Origin: Nocardiopsis coralli
GTDB taxonomy: Bacteria; Actinomycetota; Actinomycetes; Streptosporangiales; Streptosporangiaceae
Assembly: GCF_014892575.1 (NCBI RefSeq)
Contig: NZ_JADBGI010000039.1
Coordinates: 1 to 32,156 of the forward strand
Direction of reading: 5' to 3'
DNA length: 32,156 bases
The notes under the pieces were generated by a model that saw nothing but the letters and a program-made list of their open reading frames with translations, made no database searches and was not told where the DNA came from. Shown in pieces: positions 7,274 to 16,079 of the stretch. A program made the position numbers and the translations under genes. How positions within the stretch are numbered: the stretch's first letter is position 1; the number at the start of each line of letters is the position of its first letter.

Positions 7274-9754
7274 ATGACCGAGAACCCGCCCACCGAGGGG
7301 GCCGCGTCCGGGCGCAGGCCCCCGACCTTCACGGGGTGGCTGCGCAGCCGCTCCGACGAGGAACTCACGGCGCTGCTCAGCGCCCGCCCGGACCTCACGC
7401 GCCCCGTCCCCGCCGACATCGGCACCCTCGCCACCCGGGCCACCACCCGCAACACCGTGCTGCGGGTACTGGAGCGCCTGGACCGGTTCACCCTCGCCGT
7501 CCTGGAGTCCGTCGTGGCCCTGGGCGACGACCGGATGTGCGAACCCGTCGGTGTGACCACGGCCGAGCTCGCCGACGCGCTGCGCCTGGACCCGGCGCCG
7601 TGTCCAGACACAGTCCCACCCGTCTCCCACCGCCAACCCTCAACCGACGCCTCCGGCGACGACCTTCTTCTGGCGCGGGCCCTCGACGAGCTGTACCGCC
7701 TCGCCCTGGTCTGGCCGGACCACGACCGCACACGCCCCGTCCAGGTGCTGCGCGAACTCCTCCCCCACCCCGCCCAGCTCGGCCCGCCCGCACGCCCCCT
7801 CCTGGCGGCCCTCCCCCACGCGACCGTCAAGCGCCTGGCCGACGAACTGGTCCCCGACAGCACCGCCTCGACCCCGGTGGAGAGCGTGGCCACCCTGCTC
7901 TCGGAGCCCGCGCGGGTCACGGCGCTCCTGGACCAGGTCGGTGAGCGCGCACACCGCCTGCTCGAGGGCATGGCCTGGGGCCCGCCCAACGGCACCGTCG
8001 CCGACGCCCGCCGCGAGGTCGACGTGGCCACCGCGGGTTCTCCGGTGGAGACCCTCATCGCGCGAGCCCTGCTCGTCCCGACCGGCGACGACACCCTGAC
8101 CCTGCCGCGCGAGGTGGGCCTTCATCTGCGGGAGGGCGCGCTCTTCCGTGACCTGTCGTCCGAACCTCCGCCGTTCGAGGGCAGGGAACGCTCCGCCGCG
8201 ACCGTCTCGCGCACCGCCGCCGGGCAGGCCTTCACGGTGCTGCGCGCGGTGGAGGAGCTCCTGGAGAACTGGTCCCAGGACCCGCCCGGCGTGCTGCGCA
8301 ACGGCGGCCTGGGCGTGCGCGACCTGCGGCGTGCGGCGCAGACGATGGAGGTCGACGAGGCCGAGGCGGCGCTCCTGATCGAGGTCGTGCACGCCGCCGG
8401 GCTCGTGGGCACCGACGACCGCGTGGCCGGGGAGTGGCTGCCCACCCGCGAGTACGACCTGTGGCGGGAGACCGCTCCCGAGGCGCGCTGGCTGCGGTTG
8501 GCGCTGGCGTGGATCGGCAGCGACCGGATGGCGTCACTCACCGGCACGAAGGACTCCGGCGGGCGCATCCGGAACGTACTGGGCCCCGGACTGTCCCGGC
8601 CGGGTGCGCCGCGGGCCCGCCGGGACCTGCTGGCCGCGCTGGCCGAGGCCGAGCCGGGTCTGGTGCCCTCCGAAGAGTCCCTGTCCGCCCGGATGGCCTG
8701 GCGCCACCCGCGCCGGCAGTCGCAGACCTACGCCGAGCTCGTGGAGTCCGCGCGCACCGAGGCGTCCACGCTCGGCCTGACCGCGCTCGGCGCCCTGGCC
8801 GGCCACACCCGTCCGCTGCTGGCCGGCGACCCCGACGGCGCGGCGCGGGAGCTGGCCGCGGAACTGCCGCAGCCACTGGACCACATCCTCGTGCAGGGCG
8901 ACATGACCGCGGTCGCGCCCGGCCCCCTGGTGGCCGGCCTCGCACGCGAGCTCGCCCTGGTCGCCGAGGTGGAGTCGACCGGCGGCGCCACGGTGTACCG
9001 GTTCACGGAGGACTCGATCCGCCGCGGGCTCGACGCCGGGCGGGGCGTCGCCGACATCACCGACCTGTTGGAACGCCACTCCCGTACCCCGTTGCCCCAG
9101 GCCCTGCGGTACCTGGTCTCGGACGTGGGTCGGCGGCACGGGCGCCTGCGTGCGGGCACCGCGTCCAGTTACCTGCGCTGCGACGAACCGTCCCTGCTGG
9201 AGGAGCTGCTCAACGACCGGCGCGCGGACGGGCTCGGGCTGATCCGGCTCGCCCCGACGGTCGTGGCGAGCCGGGAGAACCGGGCGACGCTGGTGGAACG
9301 CCTGCGGCAACTGGGTTACCACCCGGTGTCGGAGAGCGGGGACGGAGCTATGAGCCTGGACCGCCCCGAGATCCGGCGCGCGGACCCGGTGGAGGTGCCG
9401 GACGCGCCCGACCGTGAGGCCTCGGCGGAGACGGTGAGGGCCGCGGTCCGGGCCCTGCGGGCCGGTGACGAGGCGGCCACGATCGCGCGCCGCCCGGTGC
9501 CGCTGCCCACGGACGGGCCGCCGGGGTCGCGTGCGGCCGCGGTCATGTCGGCCCTGTCGGACGCCGCACGCGACGAACGCCGGGTGTGGATCGGCTACAC
9601 GGACACCGACGGTCGCCAGGTGAGCCGGATCGTGCACCCGTCCTCGGTGGACGGCGGGTTCGTCACCGCCTACGACGCGACACGGGACGCGGTGCACCGT
9701 TTTGCGGTCCACCGGATCTCGGCGGTGGCCGAGCTCGCCGACCCGGAGGGATGA
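7274..9754 (+). CDS. Helicase-associated protein (PF13625-like) with WYL-like C-terminus
   Basis: This 826-residue protein has no Walker motifs, so it is not itself a helicase. An N-terminal helical part begins with 'WLRSRSDEELTALLSARPDL'. The middle contains the segment called helicase C-terminal domain 3 ('LDHILVQGDMTAVAPGPL', then 'FTEDSIRRGLDAGRGVADITDLLERHSRTPLPQALRYLVSDV'). The last 65 residues look WYL-like ('VWIGYTDTDGRQVSRIVHPSSVDGGFVTAYDA'). In mycobacteria the equivalent gene lies beside the XPB helicase gene. Here XPB is 2.2 kb downstream, with three dispanin-like genes in between. A role with XPB in DNA repair is inferred from context. GTG 7265 overlaps the probable -10 box, so ATG 7274 is preferred. 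Confidence 0.85.
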   Translation: MTENPPTEGAASGRRPPTFTGWLRSRSDEELTALLSARPDLTRPVPADIGTLATRATTRNTVLRVLERLDRFTLAVLESVVALGDDRMCEPVGVTTAELADALRLDPAPCPDTVPPVSHRQPSTDASGDDLLLARALDELYRLALVWPDHDRTRPVQVLRELLPHPAQLGPPARPLLAALPHATVKRLADELVPDSTASTPVESVATLLSEPARVTALLDQVGERAHRLLEGMAWGPPNGTVADARREVDVATAGSPVETLIARALLVPTGDDTLTLPREVGLHLREGALFRDLSSEPPPFEGRERSAATVSRTAAGQAFTVLRAVEELLENWSQDPPGVLRNGGLGVRDLRRAAQTMEVDEAEAALLIEVVHAAGLVGTDDRVAGEWLPTREYDLWRETAPEARWLRLALAWIGSDRMASLTGTKDSGGRIRNVLGPGLSRPGAPRARRDLLAALAEAEPGLVPSEESLSARMAWRHPRRQSQTYAELVESARTEASTLGLTALGALAGHTRPLLAGDPDGAARELAAELPQPLDHILVQGDMTAVAPGPLVAGLARELALVAEVESTGGATVYRFTEDSIRRGLDAGRGVADITDLLERHSRTPLPQALRYLVSDVGRRHGRLRAGTASSYLRCDEPSLLEELLNDRRADGLGLIRLAPTVVASRENRATLVERLRQLGYHPVSESGDGAMSLDRPEIRRADPVEVPDAPDREASAETVRAAVRALRAGDEAATIARRPVPLPTDGPPGSRAAAVMSALSDAARDERRVWIGYTDTDGRQVSRIVHPSSVDGGFVTAYDATRDAVHRFAVHRISAVAELADPEG

Positions 9755-9831
9755 CGGACGGGGTCCCGGAGCGGATGGGCCGTGCTCCCGGAAAGGCCCG
9801 TGTGCCGGGGTTCCGGTGCGTGCGCACGCCG

Positions 9832-9837
9832 TAGAGT
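9832..9837 (+). promoter_or_regulatory. Possible -10 box for the first dispanin-like gene
   Basis: TAGAGT lies 66 bp before ATG 9904. The leader would contain an 8 bp stem (9840-9847 with 9864-9871). No clear -35 box is present, so this is tentative. Confidence 0.3.
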
Positions 9838-9903
9838 GTCTGGCGCGTCCTCCGCGGGACCAGGGCGCGCCAGGTCGACCGTCACAGTGCGAGAGAGACC
9901 CCC

Positions 9904-10590
9904 ATGAACAACCCACCGCTGCCCCCGGGGGCATCGTCCCCCAGCGACCCCGGCGACGACGGCCGCGGTCGGCCGTCCGGCCCGCCCACCGGACGCCCGG
10001 CCGGAGGCCCCCCTCCCCCGGACCGGCGGCCGCCCCCGAGCGAGCAGCAGCAGGGTCCGCAGCAGCCACCGCCGCAGAGGACGGACCCTCCGCGGCCCGC
10101 GCCCGAACAGGGGCCCCGCCGTGAACAGGCTTCCCGACAGGGCTCCGGGCCGGAACCGCGCCCCGAACCGCAGCGCGCCCCCGAGCGCGGACCGGCCCGC
10201 GAACCGCAGCGGGAACACGGGTCCACCCCCGAGCAGGACCGCGGCCGGGACGACGGAACCGGACGCGGGGCCTCCGCCGCGGCCTCCCCGGGCACCCCGA
10301 TGGCCGGGGGCGGCGCCAGCAGCGCCACGACCGCGATGATCCTGCACGCCATCACGGTCCTGTGCTGCTTCAACTGGCTGTTCGGCGTTCCGGGCATCGT
10401 CTTCGCCGTGCGCGCCGGACACGCACGCGACCGCGGGATGCCGGTCAAGGCCGAGACCCTGACGCGTTACTCCTGGTACTGCCTGGGCGCCGCGGGGGTC
10501 ATGATGTTCGTGATGTTCGTGCTGACCTTCGTGGTCTTCACCCAGGCCGGTTCCTGGCTCCAGCAGATCTCCGGGCTCGTGCCGTGGTGA
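9904..10590 (+). CDS. Dispanin (CD225)-like membrane protein, first of three
   Basis: Of 228 residues, the first 135 are a disordered, proline-, arginine- and glutamate-rich tail with repeats of the type RxPxPxPEQ. Then come two membrane segments: 'TMILHAITVLCCFNWLFGVPGIVFAVRAGHARDRG' and, after a short cytosolic loop, 'YSWYCLGAAGVMMFVMFVLTFVVF'. This two-helix layout, with cysteines in helix 1, a conserved small-residue turn and a basic loop, is that of the CD225/dispanin superfamily (which includes animal IFITM proteins). The bacterial members have no established function. The ATG at 9904 follows GAGAGA. It is followed by two similar genes, apparently a local family. Confidence 0.72.
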   Translation: MNNPPLPPGASSPSDPGDDGRGRPSGPPTGRPAGGPPPPDRRPPPSEQQQGPQQPPPQRTDPPRPAPEQGPRREQASRQGSGPEPRPEPQRAPERGPAREPQREHGSTPEQDRGRDDGTGRGASAAASPGTPMAGGGASSATTAMILHAITVLCCFNWLFGVPGIVFAVRAGHARDRGMPVKAETLTRYSWYCLGAAGVMMFVMFVLTFVVFTQAGSWLQQISGLVPW

Positions 10591-10763
10591 CCCGCCACTG
10601 AAACGGGCGACACCACCGCCACGCCCGCGCTCCGACGCACACCCGGGCCGCACCCGCCCCGACCGGCGCGCCCGGACCCCGAACCCTTTCCGCCCGGCCC
10701 GCGTCCCACCGTGGACAATGGGTATCGCGACAGTACGTGACAAGGGGGAGGAAGCGGATACCG

Positions 10764-11288
10764 GTGAACAGCAGCGGCCCACGGGACTTCTGGGAGCGGG
10801 ACCCCAACCCGGTCCTGCGCCCGTCCGGCGGCCGGCACGAACCCGGCCCGCCCCCGCCCACGCCACAAGGACAGGCCCCGCAGCCGCCCCCCGGGGCCCT
10901 CACGCCGGGCGGGGCGCACATGGCCCCGCCCACGCCCTACACCGCGCATCCCATCCCCGGGGCGGCCGACCTGCCGCCGGGCACCCCGCCGCCGACCGGT
11001 CCGCCGCCGCGGGTGGGCGGGGCGGTCGCCTCCCTGGTCGTGGCGTTCATGACATGGACGGTCCCCCTCATCGGGGTGTTCATGGGACTCTGGTTCTACG
11101 TGCTGATCGCCAACATCCCCGGCGTCGCCTTCGCGGTGACCGCACTGACGAAGATCCCGAACGCACCCGAGGTGGAGCGCTTCATCCGCTACACCTGGGC
11201 GTGCAACTTCGCCTACATCGCGCTGTCGGTGGTCTTCGCGGTCCCCCTCGCGGTGATGGTCATGATGATGCTCCTGTTCGGCGGCTGA
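10764..11288 (+). CDS. Dispanin (CD225)-like membrane protein, second of three
   Basis: This 174-residue protein has a proline-rich N-terminal half (to about residue 80) and two hydrophobic regions. The first, 'VGGAVASLVVAFMTWTVPLIGVFMGLWFYVLIANIPGVAFAVTAL', is longer than in its neighbours and might cross the membrane twice. The second is 'YTWACNFAYIALSVVFAVPLAVMVMMMLLFGG'. Between them lies a short loop (KIPNAPEVERFIR) like the connecting loop of its two paralogues. The start is GTG 10764, with GGAGGAAG nine bases upstream; an earlier in-frame GTG at 10737 lies upstream of that ribosome site. The gap to the first gene is 173 bp. Function unknown. Confidence 0.7.
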   Translation: MNSSGPRDFWERDPNPVLRPSGGRHEPGPPPPTPQGQAPQPPPGALTPGGAHMAPPTPYTAHPIPGAADLPPGTPPPTGPPPRVGGAVASLVVAFMTWTVPLIGVFMGLWFYVLIANIPGVAFAVTALTKIPNAPEVERFIRYTWACNFAYIALSVVFAVPLAVMVMMMLLFGG

Positions 11289-11403
11289 ACCCGGCCGGCC
11301 CCCGCTGAACCCGTCCGAGCCGCGGCTGACCCCGGCGGCCCCTGCCGGTGGCGGCCGTCCGGCCGCACCCCTCCTCTCCTGCTGTCCTGTTTCTGGAGAC
11401 ACG

Positions 11404-11880
11404 ATGTCCGACCACGGCAACCCCCACTACGGCCCGACCCCGCCGAACGGCCCGTACGGCCCTCCCCCGCCCGGCGGGGGCTCCTACGGCCCTCCGCCAC
11501 CCGGCAACGGCGGGTACGGACCTCCGCCGCCCGGCGCCGCCCCGTACGGCCCGCCTCCCCCCGGTCCGGGTTACGGTCCGCCCCAGCCCATGGGCCCGGG
11601 CCCGTATCCCCGGCCGCCGCTGCCGCCCGAGCAGCAGCCCCCGTCCGGCAGCACCATCACGGCGCTGGTCGTGAGCATCCTGCTGGTGCCGATGTGTATG
11701 GGCAACATCACCCCGATCATCGGCACCGTGCTCTCGGGGATCGCGCTGTCCGAGCGCAGCCGTGATCCGGAGCGGCACAACCAGCTGCGGCGTTACGCGT
11801 GGATCTCCAACTGCATCCACCTCGCGCTGGTCGGCGTGCTCGCCGCGTTCATCGCGACCCTGATCATCGTCGACCCCTGA
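11404..11880 (+). CDS. Dispanin (CD225)-like membrane protein with YGPPPPG repeats, third of three
   Basis: The first 75 of 158 residues are five or more imperfect copies of (S/G/P)YGPPPPG, a flexible Pro-Gly-Tyr tail. The C-terminal half is the clearest dispanin-like pattern of the three: helix 1 'TITALVVSILLVPMCMGNITPIIGTVLSG', loop IALSERSRDPERHNQLRR, then helix 2 'YAWISNCIHLALVGVLAAFIATLIIV'. ATG 11404 has CTGGAGA six bases upstream, so it is probably well translated. The gene lies 125 bp before XPB. Tails of this kind often mediate self-association; that is inference here. Confidence 0.75.
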   Translation: MSDHGNPHYGPTPPNGPYGPPPPGGGSYGPPPPGNGGYGPPPPGAAPYGPPPPGPGYGPPQPMGPGPYPRPPLPPEQQPPSGSTITALVVSILLVPMCMGNITPIIGTVLSGIALSERSRDPERHNQLRRYAWISNCIHLALVGVLAAFIATLIIVDP

Positions 11881-12005
11881 TCCCCGCCAGGGCCCCTTCC
11901 GCCTGATGTGCGCGAGCGCTCCCGCACGGCGGGCATGATCGGGGCAGTGCAGGTGTTGCACGTGGGGCCCGTCCCCACACACCGCCGACGAGAGTGAAGG
12001 TCCGT

Positions 12006-13640
12006 GTGTCCTGCCTGATCGTCCAGTCCGACAAGACCCTCCTCCTCGAGGTCGACCACGAGTCGGCCGACGAGTGCCGCCGCGCCATCGCGCCCTTCGC
12101 CGAGCTCGAGCGCGCGCCCGAACACGTGCACACCTACCGGGTCACGCCGCTGGCCCTGTGGAACGCGCGCGCCGCAGGGCACGACGCCGAACAGGCCGTG
12201 GACGCGCTGGTGCGGTTCTCCCGGTTCCCGGTGCCCCAGGGGCTCCTGGTGGACATCTCCGAGACCATGGACCGCTACGGCCGCCTCACCCTCGACGGCG
12301 ACCCCGTGCACGGCCTGGTGCTGCGTTCCAGTGACCGCGCGGTGCTCGAGGAGGTCGTGCGCGCCAAGAAGCTCAAGGGCATGCTCGGCGAGCGCATCGA
12401 CGACGACAGCGTCGCCGTGCACCCCAGCGAGCGCGGCAACCTGAAGCAGGCCCTGCTCAAGATCGGGTGGCCGGCCGAGGACCTCGCCGGTTACGTCGAC
12501 GGCGAGGCGCACGACATCGACCTGGCCCAGGACGGGTGGGAGCTGCGCCCCTACCAGCGCGAGGCCGCCGAGAGCTTCCAGGCAGGGGGCTCTGGTGTGG
12601 TCGTGCTGCCGTGCGGCGCGGGCAAGACGATCGTGGGCGCCGCCGCCATGGCCATGACCGGGGCGACGACGCTGATCCTGGTCACCAACACCGTGTCGGT
12701 GCACCAGTGGAAGTCGGAGCTGCTGCGCCGCACCTCCCTCACCGAGGACGAGATCGGCGAGTACTCCGGCAGCCGCAAGGAGATCCGCCCCGTCACCATC
12801 GCGACGTACCAGGTCATGGCGGCCCGCAAGAAGGGTGTGCACACGCACCTGGAGCTGTTCGAGGCGCGCGACTGGGGCCTGGTCGTCTACGACGAGGTGC
12901 ACCTGCTGCCCGCGCCGATCTTCCGCATGACCGCCGACCTGCAGGCCCGGCGGCGTCTCGGGCTGACCGCGACGCTGGTGCGCGAGGACGGCCGCGAGGG
13001 CGACGTGTTCTCCCTCATCGGCCCGAAGCGCTTCGACGCCCCGTGGAAGGACATGGAGAACCAGGGGTGGATCGCCCCGGCCGACTGCATCGAGGTGCGC
13101 GTCGACCTGTCCGACTCCGAGCGGATGGCGTACGCGACCGCCGAGCCCGAGGACCGTTACCGGTTCTGCGCATCGACCGACGCCAAGAACCGGGTCGTTG
13201 ACGCGCTCGTGGAGCGGCACTCGGAGGAGCAGGTGCTGGTCATCGGCTCCTTCATCGACCAGCTGGACGAGCTCGGGGAGTCCCTGGGCGCCCCGGTGAT
13301 CAAGGGCGAGACCCGGAACAAGGAGCGCGAGCGGCTCTTCGACGCGTTCCGGTCGGGTGAGCTGCGGACCCTGGTGGTGTCCAAGGTCGCCAACTTCTCC
13401 ATCGACCTGCCCGAAGCCGGGGTGGCGGTGCAGGTGTCGGGCTCGTTCGGGTCGCGGCAGGAGGAGGCGCAGCGTCTGGGACGGGTGCTGCGTCCGAAGG
13501 CCGACGGGGGCAGCGCGCGGTTCTACGCCGTGGTCGCGCGGGACACGTTGGACCAGGACTACGCGGCGCACCGGCAGCGGTTCCTGGCCGAGCAGGGGTA
13601 CGCGTACCAGATCACGGACGCCGCCGAGCTGCTGGCCTGA
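12006..13640 (+). CDS. DNA repair helicase XPB
   Basis: This is a superfamily 2, 3'-5' DNA helicase of the XPB/ERCC3 type, 544 residues. The N-terminal damage-recognition-like part runs to about 175 ('LIVQSDKTLLLEVDHESADECRRAIAPFAELERAPEHVHTYRVTPLALWNAR'). Walker A PCGAGKT is at about 202-208, the Walker B DEVH box at 296-299, motif III GLTAT followed by the XPB-specific RED triplet (about 326-328), and motif VI 'QEEAQRLGRVLRPK' near the C-terminus. It unwinds DNA using ATP and is thought to act in nucleotide excision repair. GTG 12006 is chosen because GAAGG lies five bases upstream and the protein then starts as its relatives do; GTG 11994 is in frame too. Confidence 0.95.
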   Translation: MSCLIVQSDKTLLLEVDHESADECRRAIAPFAELERAPEHVHTYRVTPLALWNARAAGHDAEQAVDALVRFSRFPVPQGLLVDISETMDRYGRLTLDGDPVHGLVLRSSDRAVLEEVVRAKKLKGMLGERIDDDSVAVHPSERGNLKQALLKIGWPAEDLAGYVDGEAHDIDLAQDGWELRPYQREAAESFQAGGSGVVVLPCGAGKTIVGAAAMAMTGATTLILVTNTVSVHQWKSELLRRTSLTEDEIGEYSGSRKEIRPVTIATYQVMAARKKGVHTHLELFEARDWGLVVYDEVHLLPAPIFRMTADLQARRRLGLTATLVREDGREGDVFSLIGPKRFDAPWKDMENQGWIAPADCIEVRVDLSDSERMAYATAEPEDRYRFCASTDAKNRVVDALVERHSEEQVLVIGSFIDQLDELGESLGAPVIKGETRNKERERLFDAFRSGELRTLVVSKVANFSIDLPEAGVAVQVSGSFGSRQEEAQRLGRVLRPKADGGSARFYAVVARDTLDQDYAAHRQRFLAEQGYAYQITDAAELLA

Positions 13641-13779
13641 CCGCGGGACGCACGGGGCGGACGCGGCGCCTGGAACCCCTGTGGCTGAGGGGGTCCGGGG
13701 TTGTGGCGGGGGTCGTGGGGCAGGAGAATGCCCACGGCAGAATCCCCGCCGACGAACCCCCACACGTCTGAGAGGCCCC

Positions 13780-14583
13780 ATGTCGGACACCCCCGTCGAC
13801 ACGACCGTCGCCCACACCGCCCGGGTGTGGAACTACTGGCTCGGCGGCAAGGACAACTACCCGCCCGACCGCGAGGTGGGCGACCGCATCCGGGAGCTGT
13901 TCCCGGAGGTCGTCGACGCCGCGCTCGGTGACCGGGCGTTCCTGCGCCGCGCCGTCACCCACCTGGTGGAGCAGGAGGGCGTGCACCAGTTCCTGGACAT
14001 CGGCGCGGGTCTGCCCACCGCCGACAACACCCACGAGGTCGCCCAGCGCCTGGCCCCGGGGAGCCGGGTGGTCTACGTCGACAACGACCCCCTGGTGCTC
14101 GCGCACGCGCGGGCGCTGCTGACCGGCACCGACGAGGGGCGTACGGAGTTCGTCGACTCCGATCTGCGCGAGACCGACCGGGTGCTCGCCTCGGCGCGGG
14201 AGGTCCTGGACTTCGACCGGCCGATCGCGCTGACGCTCATGGGCACCATGGGCCACTTCCCCGACCTGGACGAGGCGCTCGGCCTGGTGCGCGCCTACGT
14301 CGACGCACTCCCTGCGGGCAGTTTCCTCGCGGTGTGCGACGGGGTGATCTCGGAGAGCGTGGAGATGGACCCCGAGAAGGTCGCCGAGTTCACCCGTATC
14401 TGGGAGGGCGGGGTGACGCTGCCCTACGTTCCGCGTGCGCTCGAGGACTTCACGCGGTTCTTCGACGGGCTGGACCTGGTCGAGCCCGGGGTGGTGTCGG
14501 TGACCAAGTGGCACCCGGAACCGGTCGAGGTGGGCCGGGCACGTGACCTGCCCCAGTACTGCGGGCTCGCGCGCGTCGGCTGA
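13780..14583 (+). CDS. SAM-dependent methyltransferase, PF04672 family
   Basis: The 267-residue protein has the family's N-terminal signature 'ARVWNYWLGGKDNYPPDREVGD' (residues 14-35), followed by 'AFLRRAVTHLVEQEGVHQFLDIGAGLPT', in which DIGAG (73-77) is the SAM-binding glycine loop. 'VVYVDNDPLVLAHARALL' carries the acidic residue that holds the SAM ribose. This family (formerly DUF574) is abundant in actinomycetes, mostly with unknown substrates. ATG 13780 follows GAGAGG. It lies 139 bp after XPB on the same strand and ends at its own hairpin, so it may be a separate unit. The methyl acceptor cannot be inferred. Confidence 0.9.
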   Translation: MSDTPVDTTVAHTARVWNYWLGGKDNYPPDREVGDRIRELFPEVVDAALGDRAFLRRAVTHLVEQEGVHQFLDIGAGLPTADNTHEVAQRLAPGSRVVYVDNDPLVLAHARALLTGTDEGRTEFVDSDLRETDRVLASAREVLDFDRPIALTLMGTMGHFPDLDEALGLVRAYVDALPAGSFLAVCDGVISESVEMDPEKVAEFTRIWEGGVTLPYVPRALEDFTRFFDGLDLVEPGVVSVTKWHPEPVEVGRARDLPQYCGLARVG

Positions 14584-14589
14584 ACCGTG

Positions 14590-14612
14590 CCGGGCCGCCC
14601 AGGTCGGCCCGG
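14590..14612. terminator. Terminator between convergent genes
   Basis: A perfect 8 bp GC stem (14590-14597 with 14605-14612) and a 7-base loop lie between the methyltransferase stop and the stop of the small membrane protein gene on the other strand. It could serve both directions. Confidence 0.6.
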
Positions 14613-14652
14613 GTGACCGGCTCAGGCGGTCGGTGCCGGTGGCCGGCCCGGG

Positions 14653-14889
14653 TCAGACCGACGGGAGCACGCCCACGACGTAGGTGACCGCGGCGAGGCC
14701 CCACGCGATGAGCGAGTAGGTCAGGGTGCGGGTGCGCAGGATCCGGTCACCGCGGACCGAGGGGGCGGTGAAGGCGGCCACGAGGAGGACGAGGCCGAGC
14801 AGCGCGGGGATCACCGAGGCCAGCGCGAAGATCTGTGTCTGTGCGGCGCACGAGGCGTAACCGGAGGTCCCGGGATCTCCACAGAACAC
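14653..14889 (-). CDS. Small two-helix membrane protein
   Basis: With the start at GTG 14889 (CGGGGG six bases upstream), the product is 78 residues. A short N-terminus has two cysteines (Cys3 and Cys14), then a first membrane helix 'IFALASVIPALLGLVLLVAAFTA', a basic loop (RGDRILRTRT) and a second helix 'YSLIAWGLAAVTYVVGVLPSV'. The frame stays open upstream to 15036, but that extension is polar and arginine-rich and contains no likely start. The basic loop suggests both ends lie outside the cytosol. It is transcribed away from the R2-like oxidase gene across a shared 181 bp spacer. Not a family I recognise. Confidence 0.6.
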   Translation of the reverse strand: MFCGDPGTSGYASCAAQTQIFALASVIPALLGLVLLVAAFTAPSVRGDRILRTRTLTYSLIAWGLAAVTYVVGVLPSV

Positions 14890-15010
14890 GTCTGCCCCCG
14901 ATCGGTTCGTTCGGCGTGGATGTACTCCCCGACCGTACCGTTTCGGCGGGGCTCGAACGTCGGCGGAGGCGACCGTATCCCGCTCGTCCGGGTTCGTCCG
15001 GCAGCCCCTC

Positions 15011-15040
15011 TTTACACGGGTGCTTCGTGTGTCCAATCAT
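15011..15040 (+). promoter_or_regulatory. Promoter of the R2-like oxidase gene
   Basis: TTTACA (15011-15016, five of six to the -35 consensus) and AATCAT (15035-15040, four of six to the -10) are 18 bp apart. The predicted mRNA would have a leader of about 24 bases with GGAGG at 15061. Confidence 0.5.
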
Positions 15041-15070
15041 GAAGGTCGGACCGACCCCCCGGAGGCCCCC

Positions 15071-16042
15071 ATGACCGACACCCGGTCGCCCCGTTCCGGT
15101 TTCCACTCGCTGCGTGAGGGCGGGCTCAACTGGGAGTCCCTGCCGCTGCGCCTCTTCGCCAAGGGCAACAAGCGTGTGTGGGACCCCGACGACATCGACC
15201 TGTCCCAGGACGCCGAGGACTGGCAGAAGCTCGACGACGAGGCCCACACCCGGATCCTGCGGCTGTGCGCCCTGTTCGTCGCCGGCGAGGAGGCGGTCAC
15301 CGAGGACCTCCTGCCGTTCCTGAGCGCCATGTCGGCCGAGGGGCGCCTCGGCGACGAGATGTACCTGACGCAGTTCCTGTACGAGGAGGCCAAGCACGTG
15401 CAGGCCTTCCGCCGCTGGTTGGACGCCATCGGTGTGTCCGAGGACCTGCACGGGTTCGTGGAGAACAACCCGGGTTACCGCGCGCTGTTCTACGACGAAC
15501 TCCCGAGCTCCCTGGAGGCGCTCGTGGCCGACCCGAGCCCGCGCAACCAGGTGCGGGCCTCGGTGACCTACAACCACATCGTCGAGGGGTCGCTCGCGCT
15601 CACCGGGTACTACGCGTGGAACCACGTGTGCACCGTGCGCGGGATCTTCCCCGGGATGCGCCGCATCGTGCGGCTCATCGGCGACGACGAACGCCGCCAC
15701 ATGGCCTGGGGCACGTTCACGTGCCGCCGCCACGTCGCGGGCGACGACGCCAACTGGGACGTGGTCGGCGAGCGGCTGGAGGAGCTGCTGCCGCACGTGC
15801 TCGACGCGGTCGACCGTAGCGACACCCCCACGCAGAACCCCGAGTTCCAGCGCTACGACCTGCCGCCCGACGAGCTCGTGCGTTACGCGCAGGACCGGGC
15901 GGTGCGGCGTCTGGGCGCCATCGAGTCCGCCCGCGGGGTGCCGGTCACCACCATCGACGTCGACGCGGCACCGGAGGAGCTGGAGGAACGCTTCAACGCC
16001 GAGGACCGGGAGACCATGGCGAAGGTGCGGCCCGTGGAGTAG
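15071..16042 (+). CDS. R2-like ligand-binding oxidase (Mn/Fe)
   Basis: This 323-residue ferritin-like four-helix-bundle protein resembles the ribonucleotide reductase R2 subunit but belongs to the R2lox group typified by M. tuberculosis Rv0233. By analogy with Rv0233 (recalled residues E68, E101, H104, E167, E202, H205), the metal ligands map with a constant shift of five: Glu73, Glu106, His109, Glu172, Glu207, His210. Val76 and Tyr167, which form the valine-tyrosine ether crosslink in that protein, are both present. R2lox binds a Mn/Fe pair and a long-chain fatty-acid-like ligand; its substrate is unknown. GGAGG sits five bases before ATG 15071. No R1 subunit gene is nearby, which fits R2lox rather than reductase. 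Confidence 0.93.
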   Translation: MTDTRSPRSGFHSLREGGLNWESLPLRLFAKGNKRVWDPDDIDLSQDAEDWQKLDDEAHTRILRLCALFVAGEEAVTEDLLPFLSAMSAEGRLGDEMYLTQFLYEEAKHVQAFRRWLDAIGVSEDLHGFVENNPGYRALFYDELPSSLEALVADPSPRNQVRASVTYNHIVEGSLALTGYYAWNHVCTVRGIFPGMRRIVRLIGDDERRHMAWGTFTCRRHVAGDDANWDVVGERLEELLPHVLDAVDRSDTPTQNPEFQRYDLPPDELVRYAQDRAVRRLGAIESARGVPVTTIDVDAAPEELEERFNAEDRETMAKVRPVE

Positions 16043-16067
16043 GTGCACGGGGGTGCGCCGTTGCTCC

Positions 16068-16073
16068 TAGAGT
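16068..16073 (+). promoter_or_regulatory. -10 box for a leaderless Nudix transcript
   Basis: TAGAGT ends six bases before ATG 16080, implying an mRNA that begins at the start codon. It lies only 26 bp after the stop of the oxidase gene, so the Nudix gene may be read both from that transcript and from its own promoter. Confidence 0.5.
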
Positions 16074-16079
16074 GTGCGC

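Noticed and set aside
9840..9871. Hairpin in the leader of the first dispanin-like gene as a terminator or attenuator
   Set aside because: Only 8 bp with an 18-base loop and no supporting downstream feature.
11404..11640. Tandem DNA repeat or CRISPR-like array
   Set aside because: The periodicity comes from the YGPPPPG codons of a real coding sequence, with no spacers.
14890..15036. N-terminal extension of the small membrane protein to 127 residues
   Set aside because: The extra part is polar and arginine-rich, overlaps the promoter of the R2-like oxidase and has no ribosome site; the 78-residue form with GTG 14889 is better.
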